The notes under the pieces were generated by a model that did not search any database, was not told the origin of the DNA, and was given only the letters and a program-made list of their open reading frames with translations. DNA of 64,000 bases from Anthopleura xanthogrammica (taxonomy: Eukaryota; Cnidaria; Anthozoa; Actiniaria; Actiniidae). Position 1 is the stretch's first letter, and the number at the start of each line of letters is the position of its first letter. Below, piece after piece: positions 12,733-25,697 of this stretch. The position numbers were made by a program, and so were the translations under genes. The stretch covers positions 2,100,001 to 2,164,000 of the forward strand of contig OZ025224.1 of NCBI GenBank assembly GCA_964019055.1, read 5' to 3'.

Positions 12733-13010
12733 CAGTGGAACCCCGCTCTACGGCCACCCGCTTAATACGGCCACCCGGTTATTACGGACAGTTTTGTAGG
12801 TCCTAACGCAACGCATTTTCTATTAAATTTACTAGGGACACCCGGCTAATACGGCCACCCGCTTTATACGGCCACCCGGTTATTACGGACAGTTTTGTAG
12901 GTCCTAACGCAACACATTTTCTATTAAATTTACCCGCTTAATACGGACACCCGGCTAATACGGCCACTTTTGCCTGTCCCTTTCGTGGCCGTATTAACTG
13001 GGTTTCACTG
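12733..13010. mobile_element. pogo/Tigger-like MITE with internal duplication
   Basis: The left end reads CAGTGGAACCCCGC and the right end GGGTTTCACTG, imperfect inverted ends. A TA dinucleotide on each side fits the TA target duplication of Tc1/mariner/pogo elements. Inside, a block of about 103 bases (around ATTACGGACAGTTTTGTAGG) occurs twice, at 12781 and 12884, and short units such as ACGGCCACCCG recur. No transposase frame is present. The superfamily call rests on the ends and the TA site only. Confidence 0.6.
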
Positions 13011-14121
13011 TATTCTTATATCGATATTTGGACCTCAGTTGGATACGATTTCACGATTCATTTTTTCATTCATTCATAAATCTTATGTTTTCCTACGACA
13101 TTTTATCAGTTTTGTCGCTTCCTCGTTAAATCTACCTGGGGAATATCTTGGCCACTTACTTCTCACTGAACTCGGACGAGAAATGTTTTTCTCAAAAATT
13201 ATTGTTTAACAATTATTCTCCAAATGTTAAGGGAATTTGGCAAATACCTGCCAAACCTGATTTCAAAGTAAAGTCAATTGCAAAATTTTAAGAAAATTTA
13301 AAAAAAAAAAAAAAAAACGACAAAAAAAAAAAAGGCAAAAATAAAGTTAAGAAAAGCTAAGAAGCCGAATAGAAATAGAGAAATAGTTGAAGAGAATAAC
13401 GACCACCGACTATTATATCCGCTTGCGAAATGCCTCATCCTTCAAATTCAAGAGACCAGTTCCCTCCAAAACTATAGATACTCTACTTATATAATGGCGC
13501 TGCTATATCAGTAAGTCAGTTCATATCCGGTGCACGTGCAGGGAAAAAGGCACCTTTTTCATTCAAAATAAGAATGGTCTAGATTGACTCGAGGTTAAGT
13601 CAGATCCGCGCGGCGGGGAGAAGAAGCCAGTTCTAGACGTCACCTTTTTCGTAAAGGCCGCGGGTCGTCGCGTAAAAGCGACATGTTCCCGCACACAAAT
13701 AGGCAACTTTACAAATGGGTCACTCAGTCATTAACAGATGCTTCCGACCATGAAATAAAAAGCAAATCGAAGCGCTAATCGAGCACTAAATCTATCCGGC
13801 AATTTCCTTACCAATTAATAGATAACATTTCACATTTATTGTACGAGGGAGCTCTACCAATGACTATAAAGTTTGCAAGTATCTATAATGTACTCTTCTT
13901 TAATAACAGTTTAACCCTTCTAAAAAAAATCGAAAGCAAGTTCCGATAAAGATACAGCGATTTCAAAAAAGGTTGGTGAAGCTAGAAATGTTAATATATT
14001 CTTTTGTAAATAATTCAGCACAGAAGAAAAACAAATTAACCGTTAAATGTGCTGACAAAGTTCGGTGAAATTCCATATTTTTGTGACATTTCACCGATTG
14101 CATTTACATCGTCCATATCTC

Positions 14122-14405
14122 AGGTGAATTTACTTCTCTCAGACCGAAGGAATTAGCCAATCAGCGAACATTTTGTTCGTAGCTCAATGTTTCCTTTTCC
14201 AGGTTTTCGGATCGATTTACAACAACTTTTGCTCGAAAATAAAGAAAATATAATTCATCCGTGCAAAGATTCGCCAAATACCTTTTAGAAAAAGCATATT
14301 TCGTTGTTGATGGAAAAAATTTCATTTTGATCAGCGATAATAGAAAACACCTGGAAATTTTCGCTGTGACAAACAATGCATTGCCCATCTAGATTCAAGA
14401 TCACC
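14122..14405. repeat. Interspersed repeat, copy 2
   Basis: Same element as 6588-7085 but without the 170-base insertion. Shared blocks include TTAGCCAATCAG, CATCCGTGCAAAGATTC and TGACAAACAATGCATTG. Confidence 0.55.
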
Positions 14406-14534
14406 TGCGTGCAATTTTGACTTAGTGTGGACTGGACATGGAGTTAAGCCTTCGTCAACCGACCTTTTTTATGAAATAGCTGTATCTTCATTTCATTCTT
14501 AGCAATCTAATGAGAATGCGGACTTCATCAGAGA

Positions 14535-14996
14535 TAAATGTACATCAAAGTCTACAGGAAGACTTACAAGAGCCTCATAAAAAACACATCCTAATCAAAC
14601 AAAAACAACTTGTGGGCGAAAGAAAATACAACGAAGGATTGATAAGTAATAAATTGTCATATTAATGAAGATACATATAACAACACGCTGACTCAAATTA
14701 TTTTCTAGCTTTCAATGGTCAAATTTGATTGTGGTCAAGGGCCAAACAGATCGGCACAACTGAAATAATGAAAAAAAAATTCTTAATCTGACAAAGAGAA
14801 GCCCGAACGAGAAGAAAATTTGAAAACCTTAAATGTACATCAAAGCTTACAGGAAGACTTACGAAAGCTTCATAAAAAAACACATCCTGATCAAACAAAA
14901 ACAACTGATCGGCACAACTGAAATAATGAAGATATTTTCTTAATTTGACAAAGAGAAGCCCGAACGAGAGGAAAATTTGAAAACCTTTCGGTAAAG
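14535..14996 (+). repeat. Local direct duplications (159-bp step)
   Basis: A block beginning GATCGGCACAACTGAAATAA occurs at about 14749 and again about 159 bases later. The block AAATGTACATCAA..TACAGGAAGACTTAC occurs near 14537 and near 14830. The pattern suggests two rounds of local tandem duplication. Short minus-strand open frames here are by-products of the duplication. Confidence 0.6.
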
Positions 14997-16523
14997 TACA
15001 AACAAACACGAAGATAAAAAAAAATAGCTAGACTAGACAAAACAGAAATATTTGTTCTAAGAATACAGAAACTCGACCTCAAAAGAAATCATTGAAAATC
15101 ATCGAAATTACTTGGGGAAAAAAAACTAATTTGACTTACCAATTTCAGGGTTCAGTTTTTTCATCAGATCAAAACTCGGCTATATTTTATGTTAGACCTC
15201 TCAACTTTACATTTGAGAAGTTACTTGCTGGGTCTTACTGGGCACCGGCCTGCTGCATTAACGGAGATTGCGTGCGATGTCTAAGTCAGGGAATTAAAAA
15301 CTGAATTCGAAAACACAGGCTAAAGATTTTCGGGGCTATAAAGAATAGCAGTAGAATTAAGAACAATTTCCTGCTTAGCCGAAATACGATTCTATTATAG
15401 TGTCAATTTAAATTGAAAACAATTTTTTTTCAATATATTGAAATCCCTAACTCCTGCTGTTCCTTCAAAACTAATTGCAAAACAAAGCCACAAATGAGTT
15501 TGCTATGACAGTTATCCACGATGTGAATGTAGTAGAGTAATTAAAAAGTGTGTACGTCAAGACGTTCATTAAGAGTCATTCAATCATTCAGTTAAAGTGG
15601 GCGTAGAGGGTAGCTTCAATACAAATTGTTAAGGGGGACTAGTACGAAAAACGCTCAAAATTTAATTCGGCTTGAACTTTCTTGGAATAATCTTAGGATT
15701 TGATAAACACTGGTTAAATTTAAACTAATTAATTAAAGTTTAATTGGTTAAAGTTTAATTGGTTAAAGTTTTTTGTTGATATTTCGATTGGAAGTATTTT
15801 ATTTTTACGAATTTTTAACGGAGTCTATGACGTCATTTACCCTTTTTGACTTTTGGAGAGCATACTGTTTATTTGTGGCCCGAGTAGCATCAATTTTGCG
15901 CTCGAGTGCAGCGAGGGTGCAAACGAAGCTACAAGGGCCACAAATAAATAATATGCACGACAAAAGTCATGTTATTATCATTATCATTAATATACAAGAC
16001 CAAATTATACAAAGTCATTAATATCAATAGTCAGAATTTAATAAAGAAAAACATTTTCATTCAAAAACAAAGTTCTTATACAGTCATACAAAACAAGAAA
16101 ACATCAAACGCACGCGCTTTGAAATGAATTCCTTAAGATCTGATTGGCTGACAGCAGTCGTAAGACATTCTCTCAACCAATCAGATCGAAGCAGGACGGT
16201 AAATGCATTTGCAGCGCGCGCGCTTGGCGTTTGGCCAAGACTAAACGTTTTAGTGAGGGCAGTTTAATATATGGCCTTGTATATTGATGATAATTCTAAT
16301 TCATGCTCTTCTCAGCACGCAACTTCACGGCAGGTTGACCGAAGCTTGATCAATCGGTTCAACAACCTCCAGGTGTCCGATGCACGAACGAACAGACCAA
16401 TCACAGCGCGCTTCGATGCTTAGCCAGCGGCCCTAGCTCTTACCAATACAAAAACACGCCTTTCCAAGAATTTATTTAAACCGAGAAAAAGTTGAAGCAT
16501 ACTTGAGGTATCCGTGGGATTGA

Positions 16524-16608
16524 TATTATTCAACTTGCACATTCTCTACATTATAGTTGACTCTGCAAAAGTCAACTGTAATGTAAAGAATGTGCAAGTT
16601 GAATAATA
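16524..16608. ncRNA. Perfect-stem hairpin, miRNA-precursor-like
   Basis: The 85 bases fold into a 39-bp stem with a 7-base loop (CTGCAAA). The arms start TATTATTCAACTTGCACATT and differ at only two places. Both can form G-U pairs if the plus strand is transcribed. The size and pairing fit a microRNA or small hairpin precursor, but they fit equally a tiny foldback element, which is common in this window. The adjacent sequence is unique by eye. Confidence 0.3.
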
Positions 16609-16777
16609 CCAATTTTTTGAAATCCCAAGGTCTCTATGAATAGCTAACTTATAAACGAGGCTAAGCCTGGCAAATGAGTCGGTGGTCTTCAAAAACAGCG
16701 AATTGTTTCGAATGCAAAACTGGTGTATTCGTGATCCTCTTTTAACGCCACTACAGTTGAATTTTCTTCGTTTAAAC

Positions 16778-16997
16778 CAATACTCCAGTTTCGAGTTCTC
16801 TTTTACGCTGTGTTAGCCTCAAAACCGTGTAATATATTCTTTTATTCAGTAACAGCCCGTGGAAATTCAAGAGATTTATGTGTAAAGAAGACAATAAAAA
16901 TACTTTGAAATTTCACGAGTTTTATCTAAATTTCTGCATAATTTACGCACAATTGAGGCTAACACAGCGTAAAAGAGAACTCGAAACGGGAGTATTG
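16778..16997. mobile_element. MITE family A, copy 1
   Basis: Inverted ends of about 40 bases run from CAATACTCCAGTTTCGAG to CTCGAAACGGGAGTATTG, with a second match GCTGTGTTAGCCTC/GAGGCTAACACAGC. About 130 bases lie between. A near-identical copy sits 1.5 kb away at 18267-18485. Confidence 0.8.
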
Positions 16998-18266
16998 ATC
17001 AGTCTAATACAGATTTTTTTCTCTAAAGAAACAATGGAGCAAGAGAACCTCTTGAACATATCCAAAAAAAAAAGTTATAAAATAAATTTTCTTAATATTT
17101 TCGTTACTTTCAAACCTTTTTCTTGTCCTTTCAAATACCCCGCTAGTAATTTATTCATCAGATACACCACCTGGTCATCTGCCTTGTACTAATAAGTCAA
17201 ATCCAATCAGTGCTCATCGCTTTATATAGGAGGCTTTGCATGCACCATCACGTGGTAGCAGCCATAACAGGGCCAAGAAAAACTGAATCTGGTTCAATCT
17301 CAAATAATTTAGTTTGCCAGGACAAAAAGGCTCTGACTTGTTGTGCCTCTTGTCGTGGCTGCAATTAAGTGATAGTGCAAAGATGCCACATCAAAACAAT
17401 CAATTGTTTTAACGCTCAGGATGATAGTCGCCAGAGGGGCCAAAATAGTTACAAAACAAAACAAAACATATCATAATACAATATGGCTTGTAATATAATG
17501 GAAATTGAGAGCAGTTAAATATTACACTAAATATCCTGAACGAAAGAAGATTTATTATAAACTTCTACTATCCTTGCCCATGTAAACAAGTTATTCAGTT
17601 AATTCATTTGCTTTGAGCCAGAAATTGTTTACAAGAGCGTCCGTATGCTAAAAATAATATTCTTAAGAACTTTATTCCTTTCTGTTCCTTAGGATCTCTT
17701 GAACAAACCAAATGATGTTGTTTTTGGATAATATATTTTAATTGAACTTGTTTTTTTCTGACGACTCAAATTGCACTGATCGCAATCAGATTTAGGTTTT
17801 AGAACTCTCCGCATCCAAATCATGTGACCGGAAGTACCTGATTTCCACTAACGTCAACAAGAAACTTCTCGACCTTTTACAGGCTTTATATAATTGGACA
17901 TAAATATTATTGCCATTCGGCTTGGCCGTGATAAGAGATAGCAGTGGACCAGATGAAAATCATTCCAAAATTTCCGGATGCAAATCCAGGCGGTTAATTG
18001 GGTTAAATCATTTCAAACAGATTTTCCCTCTTTTCCGCTGTACAACCGTTACCGCCCCTATGTTAGAATGATCCAGATTTAGAAATCGATAGGTAAATCA
18101 CCGGTTTTGAGATAGTGCTAATGGCTAAAAAAAATCTAAGAATCTGTATTCCAATTTCCGTTGCAAGACATGAGTTGGCTGTTTTTCCGGAATCACCCAT
18201 TTTTCGTCCTAATGTCTCGTAAATTCGATAATTTGCTTCATAAACAAGACCAAACCCCTACGATTC

Positions 18267-18485
18267 AATACTCCCGTTTCGAGTTCTCCTTTACGCTGTG
18301 TTAGCCTCAAAACCGTGTAATATATTCTTTTATTCAGTAACAGCCCGTGGAAATTCAAGAGATCTGTGTGTAAAGAAGACAATAAAAATACTTTGAAATT
18401 TCACGAGTTTTATCTAAATTTCTGCATAATTTACGCACAATTGAGGCTAACACAGCGTAAAAGAGAACTCGAAACGGGAGTATTC
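18267..18485. mobile_element. MITE family A, copy 2
   Basis: Almost identical to 16778-16997 over its whole length, with ends AATACTCCCGTTTCGAG and CTCGAAACGGGAGTATT. Only a few substitutions and a short deletion separate the copies, so at least one moved recently or the two arose by local duplication. The flanks differ, which favours transposition. Confidence 0.8.
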
Positions 18486-18904
18486 CAAATTAGACTAACT
18501 CGCAGGGGTTTTACTTCAGTCTAACTTGTAGCCTGTTGCAAGATCTTATTTACTGGTCTTGGCAATGGTCTTGTTCCAAAAGCGGAGTTCGACATAGACA
18601 TGGTCAATAAAAGTTATCCCCATATATATATGTATATGTAACTTAATCCTGCTGATTCAACAGGTTATAGGTTCAATTCAATAAAGACAATATTTGCTGT
18701 CCGGCCTTCTCGATAGGGACCTTAAGATCGACGGTGGGAGCGAGGAAGGCGATATATCAACCATAAATGTAATATCCACCATAAATGTAAATATAAAATA
18801 GTTCAGATATAACGCGCGCTCTGATTGGCTGATAGCCGTGTTTACATGAGGCTACGTAAACACGGCAATTTCAGTATTTTATAAAACAAATAGAAAACGT
18901 TATG

Positions 18905-18935
<31 letters not shown>

Positions 18936-21900
18936 GGAAGTTTGGGAGAAGTCGACTGAGAGCTGTTGTGTAAAACCGAGCCGCAGGCAAACGTTTCCTC
19001 TTTGTTAAATAATGGACCCCACCATACATGTAATCAAATTGAACCATAAATGTTATAATCGTTTGGCTAGTCATAGTACTGAAGGTCAACACCGGATCAC
19101 ATGAGAATTCGTATCCAACCTTCACCGGTATGTGTCTATAAGTAGCTATTTGTTAATCACGTGACGACATGACGTCATCGACAAAAGATAATATCTCGTT
19201 ATTATTCGTTGCAATAATAATAATAATGTTAACTATCAAAAATAGCACAATTCAATCAAAAGGACATCTAATTGGACATAATTTATAATTATAAATATAC
19301 ATATTTAGATAGATATTTATACATATATACACAACAACAAACATTTACAAAAGCAAACACACAAGCGAAGAAAAATTATTATTCAAATAGAATCTGATGG
19401 AGTGTAAGTAGAAAGAAGATTGGCTTTGAGTTTTTTGGAGAAAGTTTGCAAACTCATTTTTTAAAGTGTATCATCAATTGAGTTCCAAATTTCTGCACCT
19501 CTGTATCTTAAATTAACGAACGAACAAACGAAAGAACCGGCGCTTTTTTTATCAAGTCTAGAATAACCAACAATAACAGAAGTATTAAAAGTAACTAACT
19601 TACATAAGAATTGTCATATCCAAATCTTCTAATCTTAACCATGCATTTTAATCTTAGCCCATTTGGAATTAGAAATAATTTGCTCCAATTTTTTATCACA
19701 CCGCTATAACGTCCATGTTTCTTCAAAGGCTGCGCAAACTGAAGACCTTTTACTCGAAACACCATCTGATATATATAACATATTTATCTATTATTTAGAG
19801 TGTCTCGTTTTCAACAAGAAAATATTTATTTGCGAGAAAGTCGCTTATATTTAGCCTATTTTCAAGATGGCCGCCATGAAACTCAAGTGAATTGATCGTG
19901 CGGTGGATGATGGGATTGATTCTTTTTCAGATCAGGAAATCATGCTTTGCGCGCCTAGTCAGATCACCTGGGTACTATGACTAACCAAACGATTGTTACA
20001 TTTATTGACCAAATCAGTCATCAATATAGCCGCCACTTCATTGTCATAATTTTAAAAAATTCATATTTTAGTTGACCACTATGTAGAAATTATAGATTAT
20101 AAGAACATCAACAAAGTTAGAAAGTTTGAGACAAAAATATCAAATTCTTGAGAAGTTATGAAAATTTTAAAAATGTGAAAAGCACCACAACGAGGCTAGC
20201 AAGGAAACAGATCACTGAACACATACAAATCTCTGTAATTTTGCTTCACTTGAATTCTATTTATAGCAATGAAACTTTCCAAGAATACATATTTCTGCTT
20301 GCTCTTTCTGATGGTGGTGCTGATTTTTTAATATTAGATTTTTATTTCTGAAGGTCAATGGCGGCCATATTGACATTCTGTCTCGTGGGTGATACAGACA
20401 ACGTCAGACGGTGACACGAGCATGTTTTCATGTGTGTGCCTTCGTCCTCGGCGTTGCCATGGTTCCACCAACTGACGTTCTAGCGAGGGCGGCTACCTGA
20501 AACATGTCTGTATTGAACTGAACCTATAACCATAACAGCTACTGGTGTATCAACAGGAGAAATGATTTCTTCGTAAAACTCTTATTAACCTACTCTAATT
20601 GGCACCACTGCTGGATATCTTGATATTCTTTTGAGTTTGGAATGACAAACAAGTTCAGTCGGGCAGTCTGAAGCACTGAACTATCACGATATTAACGGAC
20701 GCAACCAATCCCAGCGATATGTTCATGTCCTATACCGAACGATCTATATGTCTGTTTTCCATGGGTTTTTCTCCGGGTTCTCCGGTTTTCCGAGAACGAG
20801 GGCCACAGGTTTGTTAGGCACTGGCTATTAAGTGCTACCCTCTTAAAAACAAGGACGGCTATGGGAATTTGGACGTCACACAAATTTCAATCGGGCACCG
20901 ACTTGAGCAAAAAATTAGCTATTCAAAAGCACCTCACCTTGGGTCTGACATCGCGGTTCCCTAAAGTTTGTATTAGTCCATCTTTTACGACCTTTTACCG
21001 GTACAAGACATCGAGTGCTTGGCAAGTAGGCCGTAAGTAAACTTATGAATTAATCGAATTTCTTATACACAAACAATTCACCATTTATCAGCCTGCGTTT
21101 TCAAGCTATTCTAAAAATATCCATTTTAATCAGTTTTAAGAAAAATAACTCTTGCATGCTGTTTGCCTCAGGACAAAACGGCGAGCCCCGTCTGTTATTA
21201 GTAGGAAAAGTCATTGATTGCTTAGGTGGTTAGGAGCCGAATAATCTATAGTAGTCGGCCTCCCTGCTAGCATAGCCTATTTTTCTTTGGTATAATTGAG
21301 GGAGAAAAATACTCTGCCGATGTAGGACGTTATAGTTGTGACGCATTTGTGGGGTATCTTAGCAACGCTGTCAAAAAACTGCATGCTCGTGCGCATTATG
21401 TGTAATCTGGTTAAAACTGGTTTCGTTTGTCCACGATGGTGGATGGCGGTATAACAAAAGAAACGTTCGGCGGAGTCTATTTTCATTCTCAATGAAAAAC
21501 AAAAAATAGACTCTGCTCGCAGGGAAGTAGTCGGCCGATCGGCATTAAAATTAGAAGCGATCTTTTCAATGATAATAAAGAAAACGTTTGACTTGCGTAT
21601 ATACGACTGACCATTTCCAAGGAATTCTCCCTGCTGGATACTTGAGTATTTTGCCACAGGCAAGAACAACATGCTTTCCGCAGACGTTAGTCAAAAGAGA
21701 AAAAATTGGTCGGCTTTATTTTTTGCTGGCCTATGATTTTACTGCGATATATGGCAAAGTTTTTATTTTTATTACGAGTAGATATGAAAACAATAGTACT
21801 CTTGACTTGCAATAAAGAATCCGGAGCATTTCAGTTTACTGTGCAGTATTTCAATTTAGATACTCTGTCGATTATTTCAAGAGGTTTTTTTTAAAAACAA

Positions 21901-22121
21901 ACTGGGCTGAATAATCAGTAATCGCAAAGCTCTCGACAGATGTAACGGAGGCTTTCAGAGTTTGAATGTGTATTTCTTCTTTAAATTAAAAAAAAATGTA
22001 TATATACAATGTCATATAATTTAAAGTGTAATATATATGAAAGTTAATAGAGTGGTTCTCATGAACCCAAGAAGTAAAGTGTATCTGTGATATGGTGAGC
22101 ATGAAGTAAGACCAAATTGGC

Positions 22122-22125
<4 letters not shown>

Positions 22126-22196
<71 letters not shown>
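22126..22196 (+). repeat. (GA)n microsatellite
   Basis: About 35 uninterrupted GA units. The Arg-Glu repeat frame running through it is a by-product. Confidence 0.95.
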
Positions 22197-22200
<4 letters not shown>

Positions 22201-22325
22201 GAAAATCTAGATCTAGATTGCAATAAATTAAATGCTAAAAAAAAGCTAGTAAACTATAATTCATGGGGTTATGAAAGTAACTCTACTAGAATAATACAGT
22301 CATTTAAAAAAATGTTGAAGGGGCA

Positions 22326-22875
22326 AACGGCGAATGGCTATCGGTGATTGACGCAATGCACATGACAAGAAAAGGAGCCGTGGAACAATGAGACTGTCTT
22401 CGTATTCATCCCTAAACAATTCCTGCGTGTGGCTCAGTTGTAGTATGGCTCGTTCATCTTGTGGATTTTCAATAGACATTTTTACTGATATGGCAGCCAT
22501 CTTTAAACTATGTGATGCCAGGGGGCAAACGTAGAAATATTTATAAAGCATAGAGTGGCGGGGTTACTTTCTCAAATAATTTTACGCTTTGATGTTTCAC
22601 ATATCGCTCCAACTACCATCAAATTCAATTGTTTTTTAGATGTGTTTCTCATTGGATAACGTTCAATTATGTAAAAAGACACCCTGACAGCTGTACATAT
22701 ACTATAAATGTTTTCCAAAAACTGCCCCATCGGCATCCCATAATGTCTTACCTAAAACAATAAAATCAAAGATGGCCGCCGTATCGGTAAAACTGTCCAT
22801 TGAAAAAGTCTCATTTTACTTGGTTAGTTTACCTCACAAATCGCCAATCACCGATTGCCAAATTGCCGCTCGTTC
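22326..22875. mobile_element. Foldback element, about 550 bp
   Basis: Outer ends pair as AATGGCTATCGGTGATTG with CAATCACCGATTGCC. Inner blocks pair as TTTTCAATAGACATTTTTAC with GTAAAACTGTCCATTGAAAA, next to ATGGCAGCCATC and GATGGCCGCC. A diverged fragment of the same family is in a COPB2 intron at about 39550-39640. Confidence 0.6.
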
Positions 22876-23249
22876 CTTCAAACTTTTCGAAATAGTTGTG
22901 TCATAAATTTTCGAATTTCCTTCTTCTTCCTAAAAATTGTAGGCTTTACTATTTACTTAAAAAAAAAAAAACAAGTTGGACAATACGCTTCAAGATTCAG
23001 TACACTTACCTTCTTAAGTTTGAGTTTACCCTGGCAAACTTATCAACAGAGTTTAGGTTTGAAGAAAGCCGTCGTTATGTCTCCATAATTATATCCATCA
23101 AACTGATTGAAAACTGTTAAAAAATAAATAAAGCAACCTTACCAATCAGGCGCAATTCAGAGAATACAATGCTATCATCTTCACTCTAATACAATGCAAA
23201 CTATTAAACGAAGAGCGTGGAAAGCAAGGGCACCATCGACTGAAACTGA

Positions 23250-23490
23250 CACAGCGCTTTTCATAATTCTGCTACTTAACCGACTCCAGGTGTCTGTCGT
23301 TTTGGCTTCGCCATCAAACTTACAACGGTCAGCAATAACGAAATTTCCACGACTCGACTTTGCGTGCTGTGAAAATGGCTGTTGAGTTGCGGGAATTTCT
23401 TTATCGTTCAATCGTAATGAACAGAACTCGGCCCCAAAAACCCCAGACGTCTGGAGTCGGTTTAAGTAGCAGAATTATGAAAAGCACTGG
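23250..23490. mobile_element. Inverted repeat pair, about 45-bp arms
   Basis: GCGCTTTTCATAATTCTGCT and its continuation to CGACTCCAG near 23255-23290 pair with CTGGAGTCGG...AGAATTATGAAAAGCAC near 23450-23490. About 150 unrelated bases separate the arms. It is probably a small foldback element or an inverted local duplication. Confidence 0.5.
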
Positions 23491-25040
23491 ACTGAAATAA
23501 TCTCGAACTTTGAAGGATATTAATGATGGTGATGATAGCAGTAATAATGAAACTAATAGAACAATAACGATAAAGATGACGATTGATGATAAGTTATTCA
23601 ACGAAATTCTGTCTTAAAGCCTTGTTTTAGCAAAGATGACTCAGGAAAAAAAGTTCTGGCGTTGCGCAATTTTATAAAACAGATCGTTACATTGTTTGTT
23701 TTTCCCCCAAGCAAGCGTTATCTGCTTTAGCTTACTTTATCCGAACTCAAATATCTGGCTGACTGTCTCAATTTCAGGGAAAAAAATCTCTTTTTTAGTA
23801 GCTACTCGTACTTGGTTGAGTTATTCAGCTTTCTTGAAATTATATCATTCTTCAAGACATGGAAAAAACGACTAAATTAATCAGTTGAACTGAGGAAAGC
23901 AACGACTGGCCTGGAAATCTGGAAGTCCGTCAGTGGCAGGTGTTATACCGTACGTGCGTCAGTCATTCGTGGCTTCTAATATTACCAGACTCAAAACTGA
24001 TAGTGAATTCAAGACTTCAGATTTTTTTTAAGATAACTGATATATAAGTTTAATGATACTGAAACCATTAAATGAATCCTTGGCTTCCCGCTGATAGCTT
24101 ACCTAACTATGATATATTTTTCTTTTTCCTTGAGTGTTTTGGGCTTCTTTTCAGCCAGGTTGATTCTAGAGTGGCTCGAAGCTGGCTGTCTTGTCAGGAG
24201 CGAACAGCGACTGAATTTGATATTTGAACTGGATATGAATTAGTGTCCAAGGCCGACAGCGATAACTTCCCAGCAAATGATTTTCTGCGCTGTAAACAAT
24301 AAAAACCAAAGCTTTATTTCTGCTCTTATGATTGGATTTTGCTTTATTATTTCACTCAAATCTAAAATAACTTCGCTGGGAAGGTTGATTAATTGACTAT
24401 AAACTGAAGGGTTTTAAAATTGAAAATATAATTGAGTAAATGCCCTGTAGAAAGGCAACTGGATGTTTATGTTCAATGTAAACAATATGGTTCCTGGACT
24501 TTAATCGTTTGACTGAATGCTTAGCAGCTATGGAGAGATATCGTAAACAATATCGACTACAATCACGAGATTCAAGGCCTGGTGGTTCTTTCAGCTTTGA
24601 TACAAGTAAAGTAATCGCGACAATCAATTCGATGAAGTGATAGGCGGGATGTTCAAGGCTAGGAAGTTCATGTTTTTATTATCCAAAAAGGCTTCAAGCT
24701 AGGGAAAGACAAGCTGGATCCACAGCATATCAAAATTTGCTAAAAAAAGTTTCTTTGAAGTTCCGAAATTGAAGATGGACTTTGGAACTTCCGATGTTGT
24801 ACTCCAACGTACTTGCTGATGACAATTAGAGAAAATTGATAAAAAAGAAGGTTCTAATCATGTTTACCGTTCTGAAAATAAGAAAAAAATCGAAAATTGA
24901 CATGCGCTCGAACGACAAATAAGTTGTTCATCGAGGTAATTAATTTTACTTGAAAAAATCAAATTTGTTTAGAAAATATTAATTTGTTTGACGTATGCTT
25001 TTTTGACTGAGTTTCATAACAATCTAATGTAGTTTATTTT

Positions 25041-25277
25041 AAGCCAATGTTACACGAGACGATTTGCAATGACGATTTTTCGCGATAAGCCGGTGCGCGA
25101 AAGGTTTTTACCATGTAACATGCAAGATAACACGATTTTTAGAGTAACTTCGACTTCAGGCAACACGTTGCGAGTTTCTGATCTGAAGTCAAAACCTCGC
25201 AACTCAAAATGACGAATTTTTCGCAGCGTTGCGCGAAATGTCGTCGTTGCAAATCGACTCGTGTAACATCGGCTTTA
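25041..25277. mobile_element. Foldback element (GTTACACGAG ends)
   Basis: The ends pair as AAGCCAATGTTACACGAG with CTCGTGTAACATCGGCTT. Inner blocks ACGATTTTTCGCG and CGAATTTTTCGCAGCG add to the palindrome. A right-half fragment lies at 26197-26293, about 1 kb away, sharing GTTTCTGATCTGAAGTCAAA and the following 70 bases almost exactly. Confidence 0.65.
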
Positions 25278-25697
25278 AGTTAAGCAGCTAGAGTGATATC
25301 AGTTAAGATCGCTGCCGGATACATCCATCATTGATAAGGGTGCGCACGTAAACGAGAATAAAATGGTAAAAATGACGTGATGCTACTGTATTGAGTTCTA
25401 TACCCTTTTTCGACTTAGGTGATATGTTTTCATATTATGTTCAGACCACTTGTTTTTCCCTAGAATACCATTTCTTTGTTTAACGGTTGTGTATGAGAAG
25501 ATACATGAATTTATAAAACTCATGAATAATTAATGAAGAAAACACAATAGAAATCATTGTCCGTGGAGGAGGTTGTATATCTGATACAAAATCGTCCTGA
25601 TTTGCATAAACTTTAACTCCAATTTTCTCAACCAAATTCAATTTTATCTTTAAAATTTTAGTAGAACATGATTGTATACACCTAGACGTTTCATAAG

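Noticed and set aside
14719..15082. Minus-strand frames of 96 and 63 codons with hydrophobic stretches
   Set aside because: They share repeated residues because of the local 159-base duplication; no family match.
22117..22347. Arg-Glu repeat frame
   Set aside because: Driven by the GA microsatellite at its start.
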